The notes under the pieces: generated by a model
The model's input: the letters and a program-made list of their open reading frames with translations, nothing else
Told to the model about the DNA's origin: nothing
The model's database searches: none
Shown: positions 22,846-35,843 of the stretch, piece after piece
How positions within the stretch are numbered: the first letter of the stretch is position 1
How the letters are laid out: every line of letters starts with the position of its first letter
Source: Pegea sp. RAD2-039
Taxonomy: Eukaryota > Chordata > Thaliacea > Salpida > Salpidae
DNA: 64,000 bases
NCBI GenBank assembly: GCA_034620365.1
Contig: JAQGEQ010000048.1
Span: 992,001-1,056,000, forward strand
Direction of reading: 5' to 3'
Made by a program: the position numbers and the translations under genes

Positions 22846-24429
22846 ATGTTAGGGGATTTCTTGATTACCTGGATACGACTTTGCCTTATTGGCAGTTTTA
22901 CAAGCTTAAGTCATGAATATTACTCTGAAATAGCTTTCGGCAGACAATTTCGTCTCTATGTATCAACAGTTGGAAACACATTTCGAAAGAAAGAAACCAG
23001 TTCCTGGACGTTACAAGTAAGTAAGATCTTATTTTTAAAGTTAATTTTAAACTTGTAGATTAACTTTTCTTGTAGCTTTCTAAGAAACCCTTTTCCAAGT
23101 CATTTATATTTTCTCTTAATATGCATGAATAATAATTTCTTATTAAGCTTTGTTTGTTTCTTCTAAATTTTTTGTTATAAAAACTATGATTTCATTAGTT
23201 TAATGTAATAAGTTAATATAGAAGTATTTTAATATTTATCATGTTACTACTACAATTTACTCATCAAATGTATTGATTTAAATTTGTTGAATTCTATGTT
23301 AACTAATAAGTGAGCAACTTATTTATTAGCTTTGAAATAAATCACTATTAGAAACTTGTTTAGTTAATTTAAAAAGAATTTCTGACTGAATTCATATTTT
23401 TTACTTTTTTTGAAAAGAAATGAATGTGATCAATAGATTGCAATAAATCCCAATACCAAGACACTAAAAATTACTCCCAAAGATTTTAGTTATTTTATTT
23501 GAAGCAGCAAACTTCTAGAAGTAAAAGATAAATTAGTATTTCAGCCCAATATAATCTTTTAAAGCTCATAGATTTCAATTTAACTTTTAACTTTTTTTTT
23601 CTTCACATAATTTATATGAATCTAATCTGTAAATATCAGAATTTCAACTGTTTAAAATTACTACTTTATTTTTCTTTCCGGCAACGAAAAGTTTTAAACA
23701 GAAAACTAATTACATTATAAATTTATAGACAAACAGAAAATAACAAAACAATTCCTTTATAGTCCAAATACCAACAGAATATTTGATGATGAGGTCTCAA
23801 ATGAATCATCGCCATTTCATCGAACAAAACAAAAAATTGTTTTGAAGAAAACTAAACAATCTGAAGATAGGAACAGACCGCACCCTCAACATAGTGCCTT
23901 TCTTCTACAGAATTGCAGGTACTTTTATTAAAAGTTTGATTTTTTTATTGGAAACTGTTTATTTTCAGGACACTACATCAGCCAATCTACATGATTAAGG
24001 ATGATGTTGCTGATGGAAATTGGTGGCCTCAAGGTGATGATCATTATAGGAAGTTGAAACCAAAGTTCAGTACAAACACAACACAACGGTCATCTTTTTC
24101 TACTATTTCAATTGAGAATGTGGGAAACAGACCCAGAGGCCGTCATGGAAGCAATCCACATGTAACACCCTCTACAGGAATAAGTGAGTTGCTTTTTTAC
24201 ATATCAACTTGCATTCAAGTTCATTTTTAAGTTCCTGTCAACAATGGAAGAATTGAAACTAAGAATACTGCTTTCTACAACCATATGGATCAAATTTTAA
24301 AAGAAAAGGTTAAATTTTTTAAACGTGTTGATGGGAATCATAACTTATTTTCATTATTTACAGAAGCAATCAAATGTGGAAGACGGGATCAACAGGATTG
24401 AGTGTGATGCGGCAAATAGAATCTGGTGA
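22846..24429 (+). CDS. Unrecognised five-exon gene, possibly secreted protein
   Basis: I do not recognise this family. Five exons can be joined in phase: 22846-23020, 23729-23918, 23969-24183, 24232-24308 and 24364-24429, ending in TGA and giving 240 residues. The N-terminus (MLGDFLITWIRLCLIGSFTS) is hydrophobic, like a signal peptide. The rest is basic and Ser/Thr/Asn-rich, with few cysteines and a distinctive GNWWPQGDDHY segment in exon 3. Introns 2 to 4 are very short (about 48-55 bases), typical of this locus. The exon 1 donor was moved four bases (GTAAGA instead of GTAAGT) to keep frame with exon 2. The gene ends 2.3 kb before the convergent Ror gene. Support is splice consistency only; no homologue is claimed. 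Confidence 0.5.
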
Positions 24430-25616
24430 AAAGTTAAGAAAATTGAAAGCTTTTTTCACTGTGGATCATTTAATTTCTGTCATTTCAGTTTTCACTGAAT
24501 CTTTTAAGAAGATCTCTTTATACTTTTATTATGCTCATTTTTTCTTCTTTCTTCCTTCCATGTATCTTTCGTTGTTACTAAATTTGGATGCCATTTGTCC
24601 TTAATATATATAAACTTATTAGGATGCTTGATGTTCAGCAAATAAAAGAAACTTTTTACAATTATTTTCAAAATCTTACTGAATACTAAATATTGAAAAT
24701 ATGATTATTTAGTTGTCGAAATTAGAACCCAAATTTCCACCGACTGATATTTCAAAAATTAAATTTAGACATCTTCACCATTTTTCTTAAATCTTCTTAA
24801 ATATTTAAACTATTATATTTAGTTGCAAGTGGTAAAATTTCTGGTTGTCTACAGGAAAATATTTTAATTAATTCTGCTGCTACAAAAATAATTGTATGAA
24901 AATTAAACAAACATTTTTGCTAATCTTTTCACTAGGCTATTTTTAATTATTTATTAATTACTTCTAATAACAACATAAAGATGAAAAAATTTGTTTAGTC
25001 GATTGTTTTTTGTCATTAAGTAAAAATATTTTCAATCAAAAAACATTCTTAGATAGATGACATCCGTGTATTGTAAAAAGGTAATTGATTATCACATTAG
25101 TTTAAACTTTCAACTGAATTTATTCTTTAAAGAAGTTGCTTATCTCTCAGGTCACTTCTATTCAGAGTTGTAACAATATTTAAACAGCATAAATCACTTA
25201 GTTTGTTGATTTAGTATAATACCCTAATATATTTTTTCAGCTTTCAAGACTTTCTTCAACCTTCATAATTTGATTTTAAGTGTTAGATTATCAAAAAGTT
25301 ATCAAAATTTTGTAGAACCAAAACAATTATTTCAACAGATTTTATTCACCTATTCAGTCAGCAGCTCTCAGTTGTTTCACTATTCATTTTAACTTCTTGT
25401 CAATTTTGAATTATTTTAATCGTATCTATCTAAAGAAACGCTTTACTAAAAACTGAAACAAGTAAATACAACAATTGAAAGTATTTATAAGTACTACTTT
25501 ATAATCAATCCTGCTAAACACTGCAATTTTCAAACATTTTGTTATCTGATATTTACTGAAAATGACAATTCAAAAGTGGAAGACATTTAATATTGAAAGT
25601 AAGTCTTTGTGGGAAG
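24430..25616. other. Intergenic, no gene seen
   Basis: AT-rich sequence downstream of the unrecognised gene. No coding potential or RNA gene is apparent. Confidence 0.5.
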
Positions 25617-25805
25617 TAGAAACGCAAAAATCCGAATTTAAAGCCGAAGGTTGGAATCCCGTCACTGTACTCAGTGTCATTCTAGCAGCTCCGACGATAC
25701 CAGCCGGGTTCAGCTGCATCAGTCCATCTGTTCCGCTGTATATGCCATTGTTGGCGTGGAAAGTAGAGTCCTGCTGCATGGACAACAACTGAATATCCGT
25801 AATTT
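25617..25805 (+). mobile_element. tRNA-derived SINE copy 2, body only
   Basis: This is a GC-richer block whose central part (GTCACTGTACTCAGTGTC, from about 25,664) matches the body of the SINE copies at 14,703-14,972 and 53,150-53,500. Similarity to the copy near 53,340 runs on to the end through motifs such as TGTTGGCGTGGAAAG and CAGCAACTGGATAT-like sequence. The tRNA-like head is absent, so it is 5' truncated. Open frames across it on both strands are chance. Confidence 0.65.
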
Positions 25806-26754
25806 CTGGCTGTACATCATAAAATGGTAGTTTTTTTGCAATCCAATCTCATATTTTTCAAATTTTAATGTTTGTTTTTATTAATTCTTAAAAAGTAAAT
25901 AAATATAAGGATTTAAACATAAACAAATAGAAATTAATTCACATGTTATAAATTTTTTAATTTTTTTACTTTATACCTATTTTTCAAACTTTTCAGTTTC
26001 TTGTTTCAAAAACAGAAAGGGAAAAATTAAATGAAAATTATCCAAAAAAATCATTAAAATTTATAAGATAAAAATAAATTATCCCATAAAACTAAAAATA
26101 TAGAAAGTTGAATTATTTTTATGATAAACATTTAAAAGATTTTTAGATTTCTTCAAATATAAATCTTGAATCGTAGTGAGTCGAGTTACTGAGCTTAAAA
26201 GCATTCGTGAGTTTTGAATTTCGACAAAAAATAGTCAACAAACGTTTTAAAATGTAAAAAATTTATTAACAACTCATTAGAAAATGCTTACAAAACATCT
26301 AGTATAAGAATAGAATGTTTCAAAAACAAGTTTTTTATCGTAAAAAATGTTGTTTAAATTTTATGATTTTAGGTGTATAAATAGAAAATGTAAGTTCAAA
26401 GAAAAAAGTTAGTATAAAATACTTTTAACAATGACTGCAAACTATAAATTTAAACAAAAAAGTAAACTATGGTGATTTTAAAACCCTCGGTAATTCTCGT
26501 AAATGGTATCAATTAAATAATATTAATAAGAAATAAAAACTTTGCTTTTAAACAAATCAATAGCAATAAAAACAAAATAACTGACAAATAAAACTAAAAA
26601 CAAGTATACTTTCAACACAAACAAATAACTGATCATATAAAGATAATCGATCAGTAAAATCGTTCAACTTTTTTACAAACTCATTTTGCAAATATCTTCA
26701 TCATTATTGTCTAACACATTTCTTAAAAAACCAGAATCTCAAAAAGAACTTTTT
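25806..26754. other. 3' flank between SINE copy 2 and the Ror gene
   Basis: AT-rich noncoding DNA, partly the 3' UTR of the Ror gene. No other feature is seen. Confidence 0.5.
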
Positions 26755-29700
26755 TCAAACAGGTTTTTGTATGCTTGCTGGCGTCTTTGCATCTGTCTCT
26801 GCTCTTTCGTTGCTTGTCATCATAAGCGGAGTTCTGGCATCATTAACAGCATCAGCAACGTCATCAACAGGAAGTCCAGAGTCACACGAAGTGGCCTTAA
26901 AACTAACTGTGGACACATCAGATGAGTCACCTCGGTATCGTTTGACAGCCGGCTTCAGCTTCGACGTCAACGCTTCATTTTTATTTATCAGAGAGATATT
27001 GGCGGTCGGTGCGATTTCGTTTTCTGCTACATCACTAAGAGTACGTGGCTGATGAGATGTGTATGAATAGTTGTTAGTGGTTAGCCCTGAATCTGCTCGA
27101 TAATCGACCCGTTGCTGGTTATTTCTCACACTTCTTGATGAGCTTGCGCTGCTGGTGATACTGCTATGCGAGGGGGGTCCAGGTCGGTATGGTTGCTGCT
27201 GACGACGTTCGGTGAAAGGCATCGCGTTACCAGGATAGTCTGCTTCCTGATTGATTGGTTGACGTTGGTTGTAGGGCGGAGGAAAGACTGAAGATGGGGT
27301 TGTGTAGGATTGGAAGGGTTGATGAGATGAGGTGTAGCTATGGGAATAATTGTTGGGTTGCGGTTGTCGATGGAATGTAGTAGACTGTTGATGATTGAAG
27401 TTTAGAGGGTTTGAAGTAAACCTGTTGATGAAGAGAAAAGATGAAGTTGTAGAAGAAAGTTATTAGACTTACGAAGTTTGTTGATAAGACTGGAATCCAG
27501 CTCCTCGATTGATGCCTTGAATCAAATGTGACGTCATGCGAGTTGTATTTTGTTGTTCCCATCCTTGCAGCTTGACGAGAAGCTCCTACAATAAAGTGAG
27601 TTAGAAAGAAAATGTTTGTTTGATTTGATGTACCTTGAACGTGGGTCGATGAAACGATTGCTCACACCAACATTCCATCATCAATGAATACACTTTGGCA
27701 GGACATTGATCAGGACAATCAAGAAGTTGTCGATGTCTAATCATCTCCAGCACTTCATGGTTGCTATAACCACAATAAGGTTGCATTCCGTAACCAAAAA
27801 CTTCCCACAAAAGAACCCCAAAAGACCAAACTGCGCTTTTATCCGAAAATTGCCAACTTTGTAGCGATTCAGGCGCCATCCATCTATAATACGCGCGGAT
27901 GAAATATGAAGAGAGTTTCATTACAGGGAAACTACCTGATAGGCAACATTTGACCTCCTTGTGGTGATCGGTAGTAACATGATAAGTAAGAGTCTCTGAC
28001 GATGGCCAAGTTCGAAATCTTCATCTGGTTGTTTGCACATACAAGAACGTTTCTGGCCGCTAAGTCGCGATGAACAAAGTTTTTGGTCGTCAAATAATCC
28101 ATTCCGCACGCAATCTGTCACGTGATCTGTTAGAAGATTGATAATATTTGTTATAGCTCACTTGCGCCGCCATGTGGATAAAATCATTTGGCTCAATGAG
28201 TGAAGATGCTTGACTTCCACCACTTGGTGAAAGAGGGGCAAAGTCTGATTGAGGAGATCGAAGAACAACAAATTCATGAAGATCACTGATTGCTGTATAT
28301 TCGAAGATCATACATCGTAAAGTTGGTTGCATCACCAGTGCCTAAGACATCGAAAGATCGAGTCTTGTGGATGAAGATGTCAGTAAGGATTACTTTTAAG
28401 CACGCGATGTTGTTGTGTTGAAGCTCACTAAAGATATTGATCTCGCGAAGAAACTCTTCTTCTTGAGATGTATGTGAGACATCAGATAAAGTCTTCACAG
28501 CTACCTACAACCACGTGATCAGTGGAAGTGACGTGACTAGGAAGATCTTACTGTAGAGATAGTGCAGAAGGCGGGGTTGGGGATAACGTTAGCGCGATAG
28601 ACTTTCCCGAACTGGCCTTCGCCCATCTCATCAACCAACATCACACTATTCGAGTTCAACTCTGCCACCTTCCACGTTTGCTGTTTGAAAAAATGTCTAC
28701 GTGATGTGATGACGTCATCAAAATTCAAGGACACCTTTTTGAAGACAGTCGAAGCACCCTCAGCGGTCACGTGGCCTGTTTCCTTTCGCTGATTATTTGT
28801 AATTTGCGTTCCGCTCGATTGATTTAGTGACTTAGTTTTGTTGCTACGTCTACAGAAGCAAACTGCAAAGAGGACGCAGCCAACGATGAAAGGCAAACAG
28901 ACTGTTGGGATAATGATCAGGGCAAGATTTGAATCTTGCTTCTTATCTGAAACTAGTTGACTTTCTGAAAAACAAAAAGATTTTGTTGATTAGTTTTTCA
29001 TAAAATTATTTTTATCTTTTTGCTCAGTTTCTCACCGCATCTATCTACGTTGCAAACTTCTTTTTTCCGATAGTTACTATCCGTAAAACACCAAGGCATG
29101 CTTCGCTCGTTGCCAGGGTTTCTGCAAAAGTTGTGTCCACCGGCTAAACTGAAAAACTGAAAACAAATTTATTAGTTTTTATGAATCATTACAAGTTATC
29201 GAGTAAAGTACTCATATAAGGGAGTTTTCTGATCATGTTGTTGATGCTCAAGATTTGAAAATTTATTTCGACAACAAAACTATATGAATAGGCAGCTTTC
29301 ATGCTTACCCCTCTTTCCTACCTCTCTAGTCTGCGAAGCTACAATCAAGTTGAAAGCTTCAATAATTTTTACTTGAAAAAAATATTTGTAGATCTCGTAA
29401 GTTTTTAATAATGTTCAATTATAATAACTTTTACATACAACTATTTGTTCAAATATTAAAAAAAAAGATCAAACTTTTTAATCTACTCTGAATTAAGTTT
29501 TACTTTTTATTTGTTACTAGTATCAAAGACTTTGAAAAACTTTAATTAATTAAAGAGTAATAAAAAGTAAAGCTTAGTAATAATTTTAATTTAATTATTT
29601 GTTTTTTGAAATCATGTTAAAGAGATAAAAGTATTATATTTCTTTAAATCATAGTGCAGTATTTTGCATCTTTCGTAGCAACTCTATCTTAAAATTAAGA

Positions 29701-32700
29701 AAATATAAGCTTTCAAAAAATGAAAAAAAGCTTTACTGAAAAAGCAACAGTCAGAAAACTTTAATTATATATGAAAGTAATTGATAGGGCCTCAAGAACT
29801 AACAGATGAGAAGATAACTTTGTTTATTTTACATATTATACTTTAGGCAATGAACAAAGTAGTTAGTAGATCGTTCTTGTTTGTTGTTACCCTAATGAAA
29901 AAATGAAGTTTGAAAATAAGAAATTTCATGCTACTGTATAAATTTAATGCTAAGAAAATAATTCAACTCAATAATCTTGTAGATAATTTTTTAGCGCATG
30001 CAGCCTTTCAAGAAGTTTTGAGCAGAACTTTCTTTAGATAATTTTTGTTTTGTGACAAAGAAAAGAACAAAAAAATAATGACAAATTTACTGAGCCTAGC
30101 CAAAGGACAATGAGCAAGTTGTGGATGTTAGCATCGATGCCAATTCAATCAACTTCAAAAATTCAACAAAGAAAAGTAAGAAAAAGATAAACAGAATAAT
30201 TCTTTTCATTCAAATAATAGAGGTAGTTACTGGTGGAGAAGTAACAAACAATAGAAGCATGACAAAATAAGACTTCTAGAATAATATCAAGTTTTTCTAT
30301 CATATCCATTAATCAATCATTTTCTGTGTGTGGCTCTAAGAATTCAACTATTTTTTTTGAAAACTCGATTTAAAGATTTTCTAAGCTTAGTTATTTCCCT
30401 CTGGCATTAAATTTGTTAGTAAATTTTTAAAGTCTTTTTATCGTACTTAATTTGTATAAATTAAATTTCAAGCGTAAAAACTGTTTACAAAAAAAATATG
30501 ATATCTAACGCTTATAGCAATTATCGTCATACCAAAATCAAAACTCATTTACCTTAGAAGCCATCTTTGAAGGCCAAACAACGCAGCGTTTTCCCGATCT
30601 TGCCAAGTTTGAACGTCCTCTGTAGCTCATCCCGCTATTATTGTAGCAGTTTACCGGTACAGGAAGGTCTAAGCTTGTGCATCTTTTATTGGGCAGATGA
30701 GAACACTCCGTGTCCGAAAAGATGTCCTACCACGAGTATGAATCAAGTTAGAAAATCATTTTCAGAAGTAAAGATATAAGTTTTAGATATTGATAATGTA
30801 AGTCAAATTGGTATCACAAGCTTCAGTCGTCATGTGACAACATGAATAATTTAAAGATGAGTACAACTCGCGACCACGTCTGTACTAGCAACATATCATC
30901 GCCATCATATACAGATTCAATATTAAATCAGTAGCAACAGATGGTAAGATAAAGACTTATGTTTCAACTAAGTATTTTGAACTTTCTACTTACTATGAGT
31001 TCAAATTTACACTTTGTTAAATAATCGGGCGGTAAGACCACGAAGCATTATGATTGATTTGATTATTTTTATTAGAAAACTTTATTCAGTTGCAAGTTTC
31101 ATATGAATTCAGTTGATTCATTAAACGATAAAACAATCTACATCTTCTCAAACATCTACATCGTTCAATTTAAACAGCTTCATATTTTTAACGCGTTGTT
31201 TAATTTAAAGATAAATTCTAAATCTAAAAATATATTTTATTTCAAATTACTTTACAAACAGATAAACATCGAAAGATTCGATCTTATCTTAAAGGATCAT
31301 CGCTTAATAACCTTTAAACTAGATTTGGTGTCCGAAGGATCAATGACGTCACCACAAACGTCATACTTCATTGCTTCACAATCGCGCTTGCACAGCGGGA
31401 AATCTACAGCGTCTGCTCCTGGGAGAGTGTTTGGGTCACAAGGCGCAAAGAAGAAGTAACAGAAGGCAGGGTGAGCGAACCGGCTACAAGTGGCTGGCAC
31501 TGACCCATCTGCATCTGCAGATGCAGTTTAAAGGTAAAAATGAGAGTTTGTAACTTAGTAAACTTACTTAACTTGCTGAAAGCCATTGATAAAAGTCCTT
31601 CTATTTTCTCTTGAGTTGTTGCGGGGTCAATAAAAACCTTTCGTCCGTAAAGAATCTCACGACAAGCCATTCCGCGGTAAAGCTCACATCTTCCTTTTGG
31701 CAGAATTCTGATTCAAACAAAAATCGATAACGTCATAGCGAGAAGTTGTAGTGCGGCTTAGATAGAAGAGCCAGCGGCAAGAAGATTTCAAACTTTATTT
31801 GATGTAAACAAACTCGAATGACGAAAAGAGAAACTCACGGCTTATGAGGAGGTGGCAGCTCTGAAAATCAACGAATGTTTTAGCATCGAGAATATGTCAT
31901 AAAAGTTATCGCTGACAATTTTCAAAATTATCGAAACTATTTATCAGTTATAAGAGAATCAAGAGATTCATAATTATTGATTTAAAGAAAGTAAAATATC
32001 TATTTTGCATAAACTTTTCAGCCATGAAAAACCTTGTATTTAATTAAAAACTTTAATTTTTTGCTACTGAAGGGTTTAGGGTTGTACAATAGAGTATTAA
32101 GATAGCGCTTAAATGAAGCATTATGACCTTCTAAACGAATGTTTGTCTACAAGGCGATTTTTTTTGAATCGGTGACGTTGGCTAAAAAGTATTTATAAAT
32201 CAGGTGCTAAAACGTTCCAGAAATGCATTTAACAAACTTTGTTACTCAATGTTAGACTCGAAGAAACGTCGCCGGTATTTCAAATAAAAGTCCTTATCTT
32301 ACAACCAGACGAGAGAGCAGATTAAAAAATCTTTTGGTGATGACAATCTTGGATTTGAAATTCATTACAGATTATGAACAAGATGTCATTAAAAAACTTG
32401 TTGAAGAGAAAGCTTATCTTCAATAAAGAGAGAAATTCTATTAAATTGATTCAACACTTGATCTCATAAAAAACTTTTTTATTTGAAGGCTTATTTAGGT
32501 CTTTGTGGTTGAAAATAATGATTTGGCAATTAGATGACAAAAAATGTAAATAAGGTTCTTCTTGAAAGATAGTTTTGACTCCATTTGTTAACAAATATTT
32601 GGTGAAAGCTATTAAAACACTATAAATGATTACACTTGGAATTTTTCATTTAAGATATCATTAATATTTGTTGGGTTTAAATTTTCAAACATTGGTTAAA

Positions 32701-35700
32701 AACTACCTTACAATTAACCAGACTTTAATAGCTTGTTAATCGAATTGAATTTTGTAATAATTTTAAACATTAATTCATCTCAGTAATTGCTCGTTAAAAA
32801 TAAAAAATGAGAAAATAATGTTTGATTGTGCTTACATGAAAATGAAATATTATAAGAGAAGAGAAAGAGAAATGTTTGTTTTTAACCTCTGCTAATTTTA
32901 GGCAAATTTCAGCTGGCTAGTATTAAATAAAAGTACTAATTAATTTGTTCTGTTAAAATTTTAAAAGTACTCAGACAAATTAAAACCAATCATGGCTTAC
33001 TCATGCATTACTTTGCTTAAAATTAACTTATCTCGGTACAGTAAAAAATATTTGGAAAGAACACGAAGCTATTATACAAATCGATTATAATTAATTTTGA
33101 GTTGAAGCAACGATGCTGGGGCAGATTCAATACATTATTGCATAAAAATTTTACTGATTTATTTTGCAATCGTTGAACTAAAATCTTGAACTGAATCCTA
33201 ACGATTCTTTAATTTCAGTTATTATACTCGTAGATGTAAAGCAATAAGACCAATTAGAGTTAAAAAAATTTGGATGTTACAACTGAAAAATTAACTATAA
33301 TTTTTTGAGGAAGTCAAAGTATCTTTAGCTAAAAGCCTAGAAGATAATCCAGTTAAACGCAGTTTGCAATAAACGTTTTAGTAATTTACAAATTATTACA
33401 AAAACAAAGTATTTCTAAAGTTATAGAAGTACACTAGAAGTTTACTTAAGAAGTAGTAAGAATATAACTCACTAAAGGACACTTTGAGGTAAGTTTTTCG
33501 TGTCTCTCTTCGTTCTTTATTAGATACTTCACAATAGTACCACCCCTGGTCCACCGTCTTTACAAAATTGATCTTTAGCTTCGAGAACTTGCTTCGGTTT
33601 ACAACTGAAACGCGATCATCGTCAATGACTTTTTTGTTCTCATGGACATATTGTAGATTCTCAAAGCGCCTAGTACAAAGTAAAAGATGAAGATGATCAA
33701 AAAATGAGCCTGTCACTCACCAGTCGTATCTGATGCTATCATTTGGATATGCGTCGACTTTACACTTAATTTGAACTGTATCATCAGACACTACACTCAT
33801 ATTTTTCATTTGTGACACTTGAAGGAAAATTCTTGGTTTTTCTGAACAACAAAGCTTTAAGTTAACTCTAACAGAACTGAAAATTTGGTGACTGGTTTGA
33901 GATGATCACGTGATCATTGAAGTGGAAGAGGACCCAGTTGAGCAAGACGCGTGGGAACATGAAAAAGCTTTTATTCCAACATTTGCTGATGTTTTAGCAG
34001 CTTAGCTGATGACGTAGTAGACCAAAATCCCTCTACAAGTGCCCCAATCGGAAAGCAGAGAAGCGAAACGTGAGAAATGACGTCATGGACGAGACTGCGA
34101 AGGAATCGCAAAAAGAACATTGACACGGACTTTAACCAGCAACATCAGTAGCAACCAATAAGTTTGGTGAATATTTAAAACCTTTTTTGTTTGTGTTTAT
34201 TCAACAGCCATAGAAAGTTGTAGAAGCTTTTCGAGAAGCAATTTGTCAATTTAAGTCATTCTAGTCGAAAATTCTGTAAACTTTGACCAGGTGGATGTTG
34301 CAACACAAGTGATGATTGATAGTTGAAAAGTGTTATCATTACAACAACTAGCATCAGAGACTCTACTTAGCAAGAATGATCTTCCATCTAAATACCAGTC
34401 TTTAAGAATCACTCTTAAAGTGACGACAACAGAGACACAAATCGGGAAAAAAACAACAAAATGAAAACAAGTCAAAGTGAAGGGTTCTCGAATTCAACCT
34501 ACCACCACCATCACCATCATTGTAATCCTCTTCGACACTTCTCACTGCTTCATGCTTCGCTAGATCTGACAGCGATCTGAAAAAAAGATCGGTCAAAAGT
34601 GGCCGCAAAACAAATAAGCGTTGAATTAAGTCGGTTTGAAAATGTGCTTCATCCTAAAAAGTTGCTGAATGGTAAGTTTTAAGATTTCAGTCTGGACTAA
34701 CAACCCAGCAATCAACTTACTATTCTTGACTTTTAGCAACAAAATAATTTTTATTCACCTATTCACGTGTTTGGACTCGTTTCCAAATTGGAGTGACGTT
34801 TCTAAAAAAAGAGATATTTTAATCAGATAAATTTCCAACTAATTAACAGTTTTGGCAGCAATCAAATGTCAGAGATTTAACTGCAGTTTTTTCTATCAGA
34901 TCTAATTGAGGATAATGAGGCTAGTCGATAAAATTCTCAGGTTTGAATCGATCTACTTTTAACTCTTATCTAAAGCTCTATATCAACTTGAAATGAAAAA
35001 AAGCTTCTCAGCAATAAAACTATTTATTTTAGATTTAAAAATGCAAAATCTATGATAAGAATTTTATCAGGCAATGAGAGATTCCATCAAAGATGAAAGC
35101 TACGAGAAGATTTAGAGCTTTGCTACACGTGATATTTTCATCTAATTAATTCTCAGCAGCCGTAGATTCATAACTCTGTTTTAAATGATTCAGAAAACAA
35201 TCAGCTCCTAGATGTCGATTAGTTTTTAATTTTGGGAGATAGTTTTGTAAGATGAGTAAAGTAGTTGATGTACCGAAATCAGCAGAATGTAGCTGCATAA
35301 AAGAACAAAAAATCAATCTTTCATCAGTAGTAGTTGAATTAAAAACCAAATCCTCTTCAACAGGTATTGATGACGTCAGTATTTTACGTTAACCTGTTAT
35401 GATTGGCTCAACGAAAATTGGTCACAGTTCAGTGGTTTTAGTCGAGCTGTGTACAGATTAAAATAAAAGAAATCATCGTTACCAAGGTATCGACCACTTT
35501 CTGTGTGGCGATTGAAGCGTTAATTACGAACTATGGCGACAACATCGCAGTCAGTTTGATTTCATGCATCATTGAGTTTGATGCAATCATAGGAAATTTT
35601 ACAACAATAAAAAGATTATGCTAACAATGTGACGTCATCAGCAAATCTATAAGATACCAGAAGAGGAGGATAAACAACAAGCAAAGGGGGTGACAGAAAG

Positions 35701-35843
35701 TTTGCTTTGGCGATAGTTACATCTTTACACATGTAAGAGAGGCAACACCCTGCTAATTAAATGTTTCATTGCTAGTAAGTAGTTGGTTTGAACTCACCAA
35801 TTTGAAGCAGTAGCATCATTATCATCAACATTTGTGCAATCAT
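26755..35843 (-). CDS. ROR: Ror-family receptor tyrosine kinase-like protein, 17 exons
   Basis: This is a Wnt-binding Ror receptor of the plasma membrane. Exons in transcript order: 35843-35798, 34801-34759, 34576-34503, 33841-33721, 33669-33473, 31860-31839, 31707-31568, 31514-31312, 30726-30553, 29156-29036, 28964-28552, 28504-28394, 28341-28162, 28114-27936, 27883-27634, 27585-27473 and 27421-26755; 1,017 residues, all in phase. Order of parts: signal peptide (about 1-16), acidic linker, Ig domain (about 60-160; IKC and YYC cysteines), Frizzled-type cysteine-rich domain (about 165-285; [14 protein letters not shown]), kringle (about 295-380; [13 protein letters not shown]), transmembrane segment (about 393-416), kinase (about 475-758), then a Ser/Thr/Gln/Pro-rich tail. 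The kinase has [20 protein letters not shown] and WMAPE, but Asn-Leu-Ala in place of DFG. The donor at 31,311 (GTTATT) is weak. The gene is head to head with the BarX gene. Confidence 0.93.
31839..31860 (-). other. 22-base microexon of the Ror gene
   Basis: This tiny exon, flanked by TTTCAG and GTGAGT on the minus strand, encodes LPPPHK. It is needed to link the Ig-domain exon (ending 33,473) and the first Frizzled-domain exon (from 31,707) in phase: one base carried in, two carried out. Confidence 0.7.

Noticed and set aside
22846-23020. Possible FGF-like sequence in the orphan gene (RQFRLYVSTVGNTF)
   Set aside because: Only a few residues resemble FGF, and the rest of the protein lacks the beta-trefoil pattern.
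25562-25792. Overlapping open frames of about 75 codons on both strands
   Set aside because: They coincide with SINE copy 2 and have no protein similarity; the frames come from its higher GC.
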